Assembly (NCBI GenBank): GCA_035946735.1
Contig: DASYYZ010000035.1
Coordinates: 31,442-95,441 of the forward strand
From: Gp13-AA77 sp035946735
Lineage (GTDB): Bacteria; Acidobacteriota; Terriglobia; UBA7540
Reading direction: 5' to 3'
DNA: 64,000 bases
Within the stretch, counting starts at the first letter, position 1; the number at the start of each line of letters is the position of its first letter. A program made the position numbers and the translations under genes. Under the pieces are notes generated by a model, which searched no databases, had not been told where the DNA came from, and saw only the letters and a list, made by a program, of their open reading frames with translations. Below are positions 35,451 through 42,828 of the stretch, one piece after another.

Positions 35451-37715
35451 TTAGAATTTCCAGTCGATTCCCAACTGCGCGCCGTTTCCGCGAACCATGC
35501 CCAGCGATTGGGCGGAGTCATAGTGCGTGTAGCCGACTTTGGCGGAGAGATAAGGCGTGAGTTTGAAGGTGAGGGCGGGATTCAGTAGGAGAGCACGTTT
35601 GAGGGCCTGGCCCGAGTCCACTTGCTGCACGCCGCCGCCGATGGAGACATCGTATTCGACTCTCCTTGACAACTGTCCGTAAACACGGGGAGTGAAAAGC
35701 TCACGCTGATAGAAACGGGGCGTAAAGAAACCGAGATAGACGTTTTTGCGCGGGCCGTTATACCCGAAGGCCAGTGCCGACCAGCCGAGGTCGAGCGCCA
35801 GCCGTTCCCGCTCCAGCATTCGCCGATTGAAGGTCAGAGTGCCGCCGCTCCCCGCCTCCTGATCAATTGCCGTAGGGCCCGCTGTCGGAGTTGAGCCCGG
35901 TACAGCTCTAGATAAGAGATGCTTGTAGGCTTCGCTGGAGAGCTGCTCCTGGAAGTAGGTCAGATGAAGGCTGGTGCCCGAGTCGAAAGCGACATTCGCG
36001 CCAGCCTCGAGGCGTCTCGAAACAATTCCGAGCCGGGTGGCGAGCGGTGTATAAGTGATACCCAGATGGCTCCAGTTTAAGTCAAAGCTGACGTGTTCGT
36101 TTAGCGCGTAGCTTCCGCCTGCAAAGCCAATCGGCGCGGTCGTGGCGCTGCGCTGGGGTCCGTCGCCCTGCGGAAGGTTAACCAGCGCTCCCGGACCGAA
36201 ATGTTGAAGTCCAATACCGGCGCGCAAGGTCAGCCCCCCAAAAAGGTGAGTTGTCTGGCGATAAAGAAAGTCGGTCGGCGCCGCCGCGCCGCCGAAGAAG
36301 CCGGAAGGGCTTTCGGTGGGAAGCGCGTTGAAAGAAAGGCTCGAACTACTGCGAGGCAGGCCGCTGAAATCGAGCCGGGAGCCGAAGGTGAGCGCCCGCA
36401 GATCCTCCTCGACCAGGGTGGCAGGAACCCCGGCAGCGGGAGTGCCCAGCTCGCGCGAATAGCCCACCGTCAAATGCAGAGCCGTGGACGATTCCGACCA
36501 GAACTTTTCCCTCAGTTCCGCCACTTCGGGATTTCGTGGCGAGACGCGCGCCGCGCGGCTGAGCAGGGCTCGGGCCTGGGTGCGCCGGCCTCGAGCGCGC
36601 TCGATGCTCGCGAGCAGGAAAAGCGCATCGAAGTTCCGGGGCTGCCGGCTCACAACCTCGCCGGCCTCGGCCGCCGCTTTCGCGAGGTCGCCGGTGTAAT
36701 AGCGGGTCTGCGCTGCGCCCAGCAGCGCATCCAGATTGCCGGGCCGGCGCTCGAGCACGCGCTCGAACTGGCGCAGGCTGCTCTGGTACTGCCCCTGCTT
36801 CAGCTCGAGCTCTGCCAGCAGAAGCCGGGCATCGACGTTGCCGGGCTCCACGGCCAGAAGCGAGGTCAGCCGGCTTCGAGCCATAGGATACTGATGCGTT
36901 TCCGCCTCGAGCCGGGCCGCTGCAAAGAGGTCGCTCGTGTCACCGGAGCGTTCAGCCGCCAAGCGGCCATAGGTGGCCGCCGCCTCGGCGAGCTTGCCTG
37001 ACCACACCTGCACATGGGCCAGTCCATCCAGGGCTTCACGATCCTCGGGCGCCTGATCGAGCAGCGCCCGAAACGCCCGAATCGAGTTCGCATACTCTCC
37101 GTTCCATCCGAGAAGGCGGGCCATCTGAATACCGGCGTCGCGATCGCCGGGCCTAGCTGCGAGCACGCTGCGGTAAGCCGCGATGGCCGACCGAAAATCT
37201 TTTAATCCGGCTTCAGCACGGGCCAAGCCTTCAAGAGCGTCGGCGTCTTCCGGATGCACGGCAAGACGCCGCTGATAATAGGCTTTCTGTTCTGCTGGAG
37301 AGAGCTTTTCAACGCCTTCCTGGGCAGGCGACGGCAGTGCCGGAACAACCCCGGCGGGTGCTTGTCCTTCGACCGCGGAAGTTGGCGGGGTGGGGGCTTG
37401 AGCCAGTGTCTGCGCGATCGCTGTGGAGTCGATCAGGCAAAAAGGCCAGGTTAGTCCCGCGAAGCCCAGGAGAATGGAACGTATGGCGCGTGCCCTGGCT
37501 CTCGGAGCTGCTCGCCGTTCGGCAGTTTGTTGAAAAACGGTCGGGCACCTCGCGAAAGAGCAGGGCTTCAGCCGCGCCGGCCCCGAGCTACCCAATGTTT
37601 TCAATAGTTCTGGAGGGTGGCGTTGCGGCGGGGCTGGAAGCCCCGCCCTGACCGGGCCCGACGAATCGTTTTTCAACAAACTGTTAGAGCCGATCCTGGA
37701 CTTAGCCTCGTACAT
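35451..37715 (-). CDS. TPR-rich outer-membrane beta-barrel protein, probable polysaccharide exporter
   Basis: A protein of up to 754 residues. After a hydrophobic signal-like segment (IRSILLGFAGLTWPFCLIDSTAIAQ), about residues 130-410 are tetratricopeptide repeats (ALEGLARAEAGLKDFRSAIAAYRSVLA, ALDGLAHVQVWSGKLAEAAATYGRL and others). The last ~340 residues are beta-strand rich and end in F (GAQLGIDWKF), typical of an outer-membrane barrel. This layout resembles PgaA/BcsC exporters. The frame opens at ATG 37715, 4 bp after the glycosyltransferase stop, and runs through the whole inverted-repeat element at 37523-37683. The first ~65 residues are therefore repeat-derived, and no better start precedes the signal segment. 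Confidence 0.85.
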   Translation of the reverse strand: MYEAKSRIGSNSLLKNDSSGPVRAGLPAPPQRHPPELLKTLGSSGPARLKPCSFARCPTVFQQTAERRAAPRARARAIRSILLGFAGLTWPFCLIDSTAIAQTLAQAPTPPTSAVEGQAPAGVVPALPSPAQEGVEKLSPAEQKAYYQRRLAVHPEDADALEGLARAEAGLKDFRSAIAAYRSVLAARPGDRDAGIQMARLLGWNGEYANSIRAFRALLDQAPEDREALDGLAHVQVWSGKLAEAAATYGRLAAERSGDTSDLFAAARLEAETHQYPMARSRLTSLLAVEPGNVDARLLLAELELKQGQYQSSLRQFERVLERRPGNLDALLGAAQTRYYTGDLAKAAAEAGEVVSRQPRNFDALFLLASIERARGRRTQARALLSRAARVSPRNPEVAELREKFWSESSTALHLTVGYSRELGTPAAGVPATLVEEDLRALTFGSRLDFSGLPRSSSSLSFNALPTESPSGFFGGAAAPTDFLYRQTTHLFGGLTLRAGIGLQHFGPGALVNLPQGDGPQRSATTAPIGFAGGSYALNEHVSFDLNWSHLGITYTPLATRLGIVSRRLEAGANVAFDSGTSLHLTYFQEQLSSEAYKHLLSRAVPGSTPTAGPTAIDQEAGSGGTLTFNRRMLERERLALDLGWSALAFGYNGPRKNVYLGFFTPRFYQRELFTPRVYGQLSRRVEYDVSIGGGVQQVDSGQALKRALLLNPALTFKLTPYLSAKVGYTHYDSAQSLGMVRGNGAQLGIDWKF
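37523..37683. repeat. 161-bp MITE-like element with perfect 17-bp inverted ends
   Basis: CAGTTTGTTGAAAAACG at 37523-37539 and its exact complement at 37667-37683 bound the element. Inside is a GC hairpin GGCGGGGCTGGAAGCCCCGCC-like structure (~37627-37648). The 37579-37687 half matches 26060-26170. No target duplication was seen. The element lies at the 5' end of the TPR/barrel gene. Confidence 0.85.
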
Positions 37716-37718
37716 ATC

Positions 37719-39173
37719 TCAACTCGCGGCCTCGGAATGCGCAGCAATGTGGACTACCTTTTCCCACTTGCGAGATCCCGTCAGGAAGCGGACGACGCCT
37801 TGAAGCCGGTACCAGAGGACGAGTTGGCGATAACCGAAATTCTCCAGCAGCGCATAGGCCAGAAGCGTGGCGAGCTCGCGGGCGCTCGAATAACGGTGAT
37901 ACGTCACCTCCTCCAGCGCCACGGCGCTCACCGAGAGGAATCCCGAATACGCGAGGCTGAGCAACACAACGGGAAGGAGGAATCTGAGGCGCGCCGGGTC
38001 CACGCAAGCGGCCAACGGAATAATGAGATATCCCATCGGCTCCACTAGCGCTCCGATCCCCTCCACCAGCGCGTGAAACGGCAAGCTGATGAAGCCAAGG
38101 ACCCCAAAAGACGGATTGAAGAACATGCCGGAAGCCTTCCGCATCGTCTGGAGCAGGCCGAGTTGCCAACGGCGCCGCTGGCGGGCCAGCATGGCCACCG
38201 TGGCCGGGCACTGCGTCCAGCAGACAGGATCGGACGTGAACGAGATCCGGGCCTTGCGGCCATGGTCCACCGCCCAGCGCTGCAGCCGGATGACGAGCTC
38301 CATGTCCTCGGTGACGGTGTCGAGATTGAAACCCCCGGCTTCAATTGCCGTCTCAAGGTGGAACATGGCGAACGCGCCGGACACAATCAGAGTGCCGCCG
38401 GCGAGGTTCCAGCCGGTGCGTCCGAAAAAAAAACTGCGAAGATACTCGACCACCTGAAAGCGTTCCAGGGCGCCCCGCGGCAGGCCCACTTTTGCGACTT
38501 GGCCTCCCACCACCGTGCACCCGTTCAGCACGCGCACCACGCCCCCGCTCGCCACAATCGGAACCCGCGAACGAAGCACCGGGCGCATTAGCCGCAGGAT
38601 TGCATCGTGATCCAGGACGCAGTCAGCATCGAGGGTGCAAAAATAGGGCGTGCGGCAGTGGTTCACTCCCGCGTTGAGAGCATCCGGCTTGCTGCCCCTT
38701 TCTTTGCTGATCACGAGCAGGCCGGGGTTTTCGGGGCTTACATAGAAGCAGCGAATGGGCCGGCTGGGCAGGCGCGGCCGGGATATCCGGAAGGCGGGAA
38801 TCATGGCGAAGGCGGTCAACAGGCGGGCGAGAGTTTCGTCGGAGGAGCCGTCGTCCACCACGCAGATGTGGATCTCCGGGTAGTCCGTCTGCAGCACGGA
38901 CCGCACCGAATCGACAATCACATCCTGCTCGTTCCAAGCGGGGATAATGATGGTTACCGGAGGCGTCAGCGGCGAGTCACGAAGCTGCTGGAGACCCTCA
39001 TAGGTGCGGCGCCGCCGGTGCAGCCACACAGATACAACAGAAAAAAGCATCAGGACGGTATAGGTCCCGTTGCCGATAACGAAGTACGCGGCGAGCAGCA
39101 GGTTGAACAGATCCGCCGCGCTGGATACCAAAGACCGCAAGATCAACAGCTCCCTGCAAAGTTCTGAATTCAC
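37719..39173 (-). CDS. Membrane glycosyltransferase family 2, processive-type
   Basis: A 484-residue inner-membrane synthase. N-terminal hydrophobic helices (~22-50) precede a GT-A domain: VTIIIPAWNEQDVIVDSVRSVL, VVDDGSSDE, CTLDADCVLDHDAILRLM (DxD-like) and TVTEDMELVIRL (catalytic TED). QRRRWQLGLLQTM is the Q-x-x-R-W motif of processive synthases such as PgaC, BcsA and HasA. Three or four C-terminal membrane helices follow. No PilZ domain. It lies between the HEAT protein and the TPR/barrel exporter on one strand, indicating polysaccharide synthesis coupled to export. Confidence 0.9.
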   Translation of the reverse strand: MNSELCRELLILRSLVSSAADLFNLLLAAYFVIGNGTYTVLMLFSVVSVWLHRRRRTYEGLQQLRDSPLTPPVTIIIPAWNEQDVIVDSVRSVLQTDYPEIHICVVDDGSSDETLARLLTAFAMIPAFRISRPRLPSRPIRCFYVSPENPGLLVISKERGSKPDALNAGVNHCRTPYFCTLDADCVLDHDAILRLMRPVLRSRVPIVASGGVVRVLNGCTVVGGQVAKVGLPRGALERFQVVEYLRSFFFGRTGWNLAGGTLIVSGAFAMFHLETAIEAGGFNLDTVTEDMELVIRLQRWAVDHGRKARISFTSDPVCWTQCPATVAMLARQRRRWQLGLLQTMRKASGMFFNPSFGVLGFISLPFHALVEGIGALVEPMGYLIIPLAACVDPARLRFLLPVVLLSLAYSGFLSVSAVALEEVTYHRYSSARELATLLAYALLENFGYRQLVLWYRLQGVVRFLTGSRKWEKVVHIAAHSEAAS

Positions 39174-39220
39174 GCACAGGTGAGAGACTCACTACGCGAT
39201 CACCAGAGATTCAGGCTGGC

Positions 39221-40624
39221 TCAGGTCCCGGTGGTTGAGACCTTGGACAAAACGCTGAGCGTGGGGTCCGGATTCAAACAGAGCTCGCTCCCCACGGCCT
39301 CGGAATCCTTCCGCGTGCCACGGTTTCCCAGGGCCGTAAGCAGCGCTTCAACCTTTTCCGATGCGGACCGTCCCTTCCAGCGACTTGTGTCGCTCCCGCA
39401 TCCGGGGTCACCGAAGGTCTCGAGGAGCGAGGGAAGCAATCCTGCCTTGCCGATCTGCTCCGCGATCTGCTCACGGCTGTAGCGATCCTGGGTGGTTGAG
39501 AAGTGGTCGAGGAGCGTGCTGATGCCAGGACTTCCAAGCGCACACAACTCCTCCGCGGCGGCTTCGCGCACCCGCCAGTTCGGATCGGTGAGACAGCGGC
39601 TGAACGCGCTCGAAGGCGTGAGCTTGTGTCGAGCCAGCGCCCTCACCGCCCGCAAGCGCACGAACCACTCCGGATCGTTCGCGAGGTCCCGCAGCAGCGG
39701 CACGCATCGAGCATCGTCTACGTAGCCGGCCACGTCCACAACCCGGGCGCGAACTTCGGGACTTTTGTCGAACGCCAGACGTCCGAGAAAAATCTCAGCC
39801 AGCTCGGGTTCCAGGGGGGGCAATTCGCGTTCCTGTTCGGCACAAGCCGCAGCCGCCTGCTCCGCCATGGCCGAGACGATCCCGGCCGCAAGAGACCGTA
39901 CCTGCCAGCATGGATCCTCGAGAAACGCGCTGAGGCGCCCCGCCTCAGAAAGGGGAAAGGCGGCAAGCGCCATCTTGAGCGGGGCGCTGGAGATCGGGGG
40001 AACCGGATCCAGGGCGGCAGAGCGCAGCCTTTCTGCAAGCCCCGAGAAGCTCTCGGGCTCTCCAATTTGCGCCAAGGCGCGGGCGGCCGCCGAGCGGACA
40101 GTGGCGTGAGGGTCAGCCAACGCTTCCACGAGTAACGGCCAACTGGGACGATGGCGGATGATACCGAGATTCTCGGCGGCTTCGGCTCGCAATACGAAGC
40201 CGAGCGGATGCGCGCGCCCGCCGGCGCGGCCGTCATGGCGGTTCTGCGCAGGAGATTGAGAACCTTCGGCAACCAGACGCCCCTGCCAGGGGCCGATCAG
40301 GCCCAAGTCCTCACATAAACGTCTCAAAAGGGGGACCTTTTCTGCGGACAAGTCCCTATCAGCCATCAGCCAGTTTTCGAGCGAGGCCTGTCTGGATTTT
40401 GCCCCGAGCGCCCGAAGCTGGCGGAGCACGTCCTCATATTCGATGGAACCGGCGAGCAAAGCCCCAAGCAGTGGTTGGACTTCACTTCCAAGTTCGAGAA
40501 GGTGGCGCCCCTGCAAGCGCCGGCTGGCGTTCCGCAAAAGTGCGAATAGCGTAAGTCCCGTCACGCAGAGCAAAAGCAGCAGTGCTCCGGGCCAGGCGAA
40601 ACGCAGGATAAGTCCATTCGGCAT
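39221..40624 (-). CDS. Membrane-anchored HEAT-repeat protein
   Basis: A 467-residue protein with one N-terminal membrane helix (FAWPGALLLLLCVTGLTLFALL, about 8-29) and then mostly HEAT-type helical pairs, for example SWPLLVEALADPHATVRSAAARALAQIGEPES, CVPLLRDLANDPEWFVRLRAVRALARH and CLTDPNWRVREAAAEELCALG. Such repeats form a protein-binding solenoid. First gene of a three-gene operon with the GT2 synthase and exporter, so a scaffold role in a secretion complex is inferred. ATG 40624 was chosen over TTG 40654. Confidence 0.85.
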   Translation of the reverse strand: MPNGLILRFAWPGALLLLLCVTGLTLFALLRNASRRLQGRHLLELGSEVQPLLGALLAGSIEYEDVLRQLRALGAKSRQASLENWLMADRDLSAEKVPLLRRLCEDLGLIGPWQGRLVAEGSQSPAQNRHDGRAGGRAHPLGFVLRAEAAENLGIIRHRPSWPLLVEALADPHATVRSAAARALAQIGEPESFSGLAERLRSAALDPVPPISSAPLKMALAAFPLSEAGRLSAFLEDPCWQVRSLAAGIVSAMAEQAAAACAEQERELPPLEPELAEIFLGRLAFDKSPEVRARVVDVAGYVDDARCVPLLRDLANDPEWFVRLRAVRALARHKLTPSSAFSRCLTDPNWRVREAAAEELCALGSPGISTLLDHFSTTQDRYSREQIAEQIGKAGLLPSLLETFGDPGCGSDTSRWKGRSASEKVEALLTALGNRGTRKDSEAVGSELCLNPDPTLSVLSKVSTTGT

Positions 40625-40823
40625 TGGGGCGCACGTCTCCGGCAGCTCAAACAAGTACTATCGGCAGAATGCAGGAAAACACTCGCTGAGGGATTGGGAT
40701 CAGCCTTGAGGCTCCTCCGATGAAAAGGAGGGTTGGGAGGTTTGAGAGGCGCCAGAAAAGAGAGGCTGGAAGACCGTGGGTCGGCTTCCAGCCTCAGGCG
40801 CAGATGACCAATTGCGCGAAACC

Positions 40824-41018
40824 TCAGAATGTGAAAAGGTCAGACAGATCGTCGAGGGCCGGCGAATTCGTAGGCACGTACGGGTTCGACGCGTTAACGG
40901 TCGGATTGGGCAAGTTATCCCGGCTGCGGCCCGTGAACGAAGTCAGACTCCAGTTGCGCTCGATGAACTTCAACAGCGAAACGTGGTCGCCGTAAGAATG
41001 GTTCGGTCTGAACTTTCC
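40824..41018 (-). pseudogene. 3' remnant of a phosphoesterase gene
   Basis: The minus strand encodes, without a start codon, NHSYGDHVSLLKFIERNW, then TGRSRDNLPNP, NPYVPTNSPALDDL and SDLFTF before a TGA at 40826-40824. This resembles the C-terminus of phospholipase C / acid-phosphatase-type phosphoesterases. The frame is closed upstream by a TGA at 41021-41019. Nearby AAAGGAGGAAGTGAATG (ATG 41022) is a strong ribosome site, but its frame gives only 35 residues. A deletion that joined the gene start to its end out of frame would explain both. Confidence 0.6.
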
Positions 41019-41276
41019 TCATTCACTTCCTCCTTTTGGATTTGATCCCCTCGTCTAGTTTTGGTGCGGGCTCGTTATGCGGATGTTATTACCGTGTTAA
41101 GTCTTCGCGAAGTGTAACAGGTCATCGCATGTCAAATTGCGCAGCCGTTTCGCGGATCGGCGACCAGCGCGCACATCCGGCCACCCAATCTGTTGTTACG
41201 GACAATCTGGCCCAAGTGCGGCGGCCGCCAAGCGTTTTTGCTTCCCTCTTTCATCCATTTCTCATAAAATGCGGCC

Positions 41277-42338
41277 ATGAAAACTATGACACTGGCGTTG
41301 CTGACGCTAACGGGTGCTTTGAGCATGGGAACTCTGGAATCAAATAAGCAGTTCGAGACGGTGGGCTCTATCGAGAAGACCGACCCGGGCTTTGACGGGT
41401 TGGTGCCCGCCGGCGCCAGGATCGAGAAGGTGGCAACTTGCTGCAAGTGGCTTGAGGGTCCGGTGTGGATCCACCCCGGCTCCTTGTGGGGCTACCTGTT
41501 GTTCGCCGATATTCCGGGCAACCGCATTTTGAGGTGGGCGTCGAACGGCACCGTGACCACCTTTATGAATAAGACCGGCTATCTTGGGACCGAAACGTTT
41601 GCCGGGCCCGAATCCGGGTCAAACGGGATGACGCTCGATCGCCACGGGCGCCTGACCGTGGCCGGCCACGCGCGGCGGAACGTCTACCGGCTGGAGCGCT
41701 TGAACGCCAACGCCACCATCACGGTGCTGGCTGACCGTTACCAGGACAAGCGTCTGAACAGCCCCAACGACCTCGTCTATGCTCGCGACGGCTCGCTCTA
41801 CTTCACTGATCCGCCTTACGGTCTGCCAAAGCAGGACGACACCGATCCCGAGAAGGAGCTCAGCTTCAATGGCGTCTTTCGAATCCGGGACGCCACCTCC
41901 CAGAAGCCAGGCTCGCCTCCCGATGCAGGCAAGCTGGATCTGCTCATCAAGGACCTGACACGGCCTAACGGCATCTGCTTCTCACCGGACGAGAAGATTC
42001 TTTACATCGCCGTCTCCGATCCGCAGCACAAGGTGTGGATGCGCTATGACGTGAAGCCGGACGGTACCGTTGCTAACGGCAGCGTGTTCTATGACGCGAC
42101 CTCAGCGCCCGGCGACGGCGGCCCTGACGGCATCAAGGTGGATAAGAAGGGCAATATGTATGGCGCGGGTCCCGGCGGCGTGTGGGTGTTCTCCCCCGAG
42201 GGCAAGCATCTCGGCACCTTCAAGATTCCCGAGCGCGTCGCCAACTGTAACTGGGGTGACGACGGCCACACTCTGTACATCACGGCCAGCAGCAGCCTGT
42301 ACAGAGTGCGGCTCAGCGTCGTAGGGGTTATGCCGTGA
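41277..42338 (+). CDS. SMP-30/gluconolactonase-like beta-propeller lactonase
   Basis: A 353-residue six-bladed propeller of the SMP-30/gluconolactonase/LRE family, which hydrolyses sugar lactones using a divalent metal. Metal-site strands are recognisable: CKWLEGPVWIHPG (Glu ligand), RLNSPNDLVYARDGSLYFTDPPYG (Asn ligand region), TRPNGICFSPDEKILYIAVSD and GPDGIKVDKKGNMYGAGPGGVWVF (Asp region). A hydrophobic start (MKTMTLALLTLTGALSMG) suggests export. It stands alone before gyrB. The product could feed sugar-acid enzymes elsewhere in the window (glycerate kinase, KDPG-aldolase-like), which is inference. Confidence 0.88.
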   Translation: MKTMTLALLTLTGALSMGTLESNKQFETVGSIEKTDPGFDGLVPAGARIEKVATCCKWLEGPVWIHPGSLWGYLLFADIPGNRILRWASNGTVTTFMNKTGYLGTETFAGPESGSNGMTLDRHGRLTVAGHARRNVYRLERLNANATITVLADRYQDKRLNSPNDLVYARDGSLYFTDPPYGLPKQDDTDPEKELSFNGVFRIRDATSQKPGSPPDAGKLDLLIKDLTRPNGICFSPDEKILYIAVSDPQHKVWMRYDVKPDGTVANGSVFYDATSAPGDGGPDGIKVDKKGNMYGAGPGGVWVFSPEGKHLGTFKIPERVANCNWGDDGHTLYITASSSLYRVRLSVVGVMP

Positions 42339-42828
42339 GCGGTGTCGCGTTCGCAGCGTGTTGGAGTGGCGGACCCGCCCCGTTCATACCTGGCCTATCC
42401 GCGTAGGCTCCCGTTGATCATACATCCCATCGAAGCAATGAGGCAGAGGCATGCCCCATGAAGGGTGCGGAATCGCTCTTTTCAGGCCAAATTTGAGTCG
42501 CGATCGACGTGCCTGGAGCGTTGGACGGCAAGGCTGATTTTGTGGTAAATTATGGTGTGGTTCGGGTCGCAGACGGCCTTGAAGGCACTGTGAGACCTAG
42601 GGCTTTCACGGGCCAGACGCGGGTGCTAGGCGCGGCTCCAACCCCGCCCGAGAACAAAGAACGATTTCAACCAAGACCAATTCTAAACCCGTGAGCAGCA
42701 GCAGTTTACGCATGGAGCGCCAGCCGCCCAAGAGCACGGCAACAGCGCTAAAGGCGTCCGAACCTGGCAATGAACCCCGTAGTGCGCGTCAGGTTCGACG
42801 CGTTGGGTAAGGAAGGAAAATACACCGA
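42339..42828. other. 490-bp leader region of gyrB
   Basis: No convincing gene. It should contain the gyrB promoter. TTGGAC at 42521 with TAAATT at 42546 is a weak candidate with an over-long 19-bp spacer. A GC-rich stretch follows to the GTG start at 42829, and no riboswitch fold was recognised. Confidence 0.35.

Noticed and set aside
37627..37648. GC-rich hairpin as rho-independent terminator of the glycosyltransferase
   Set aside because: It has no T run and is part of a dispersed inverted-repeat element that also occurs near mraZ.
42509..42694. 61-codon plus-strand frame before gyrB
   Set aside because: No ribosome site or recognisable features; probably chance.
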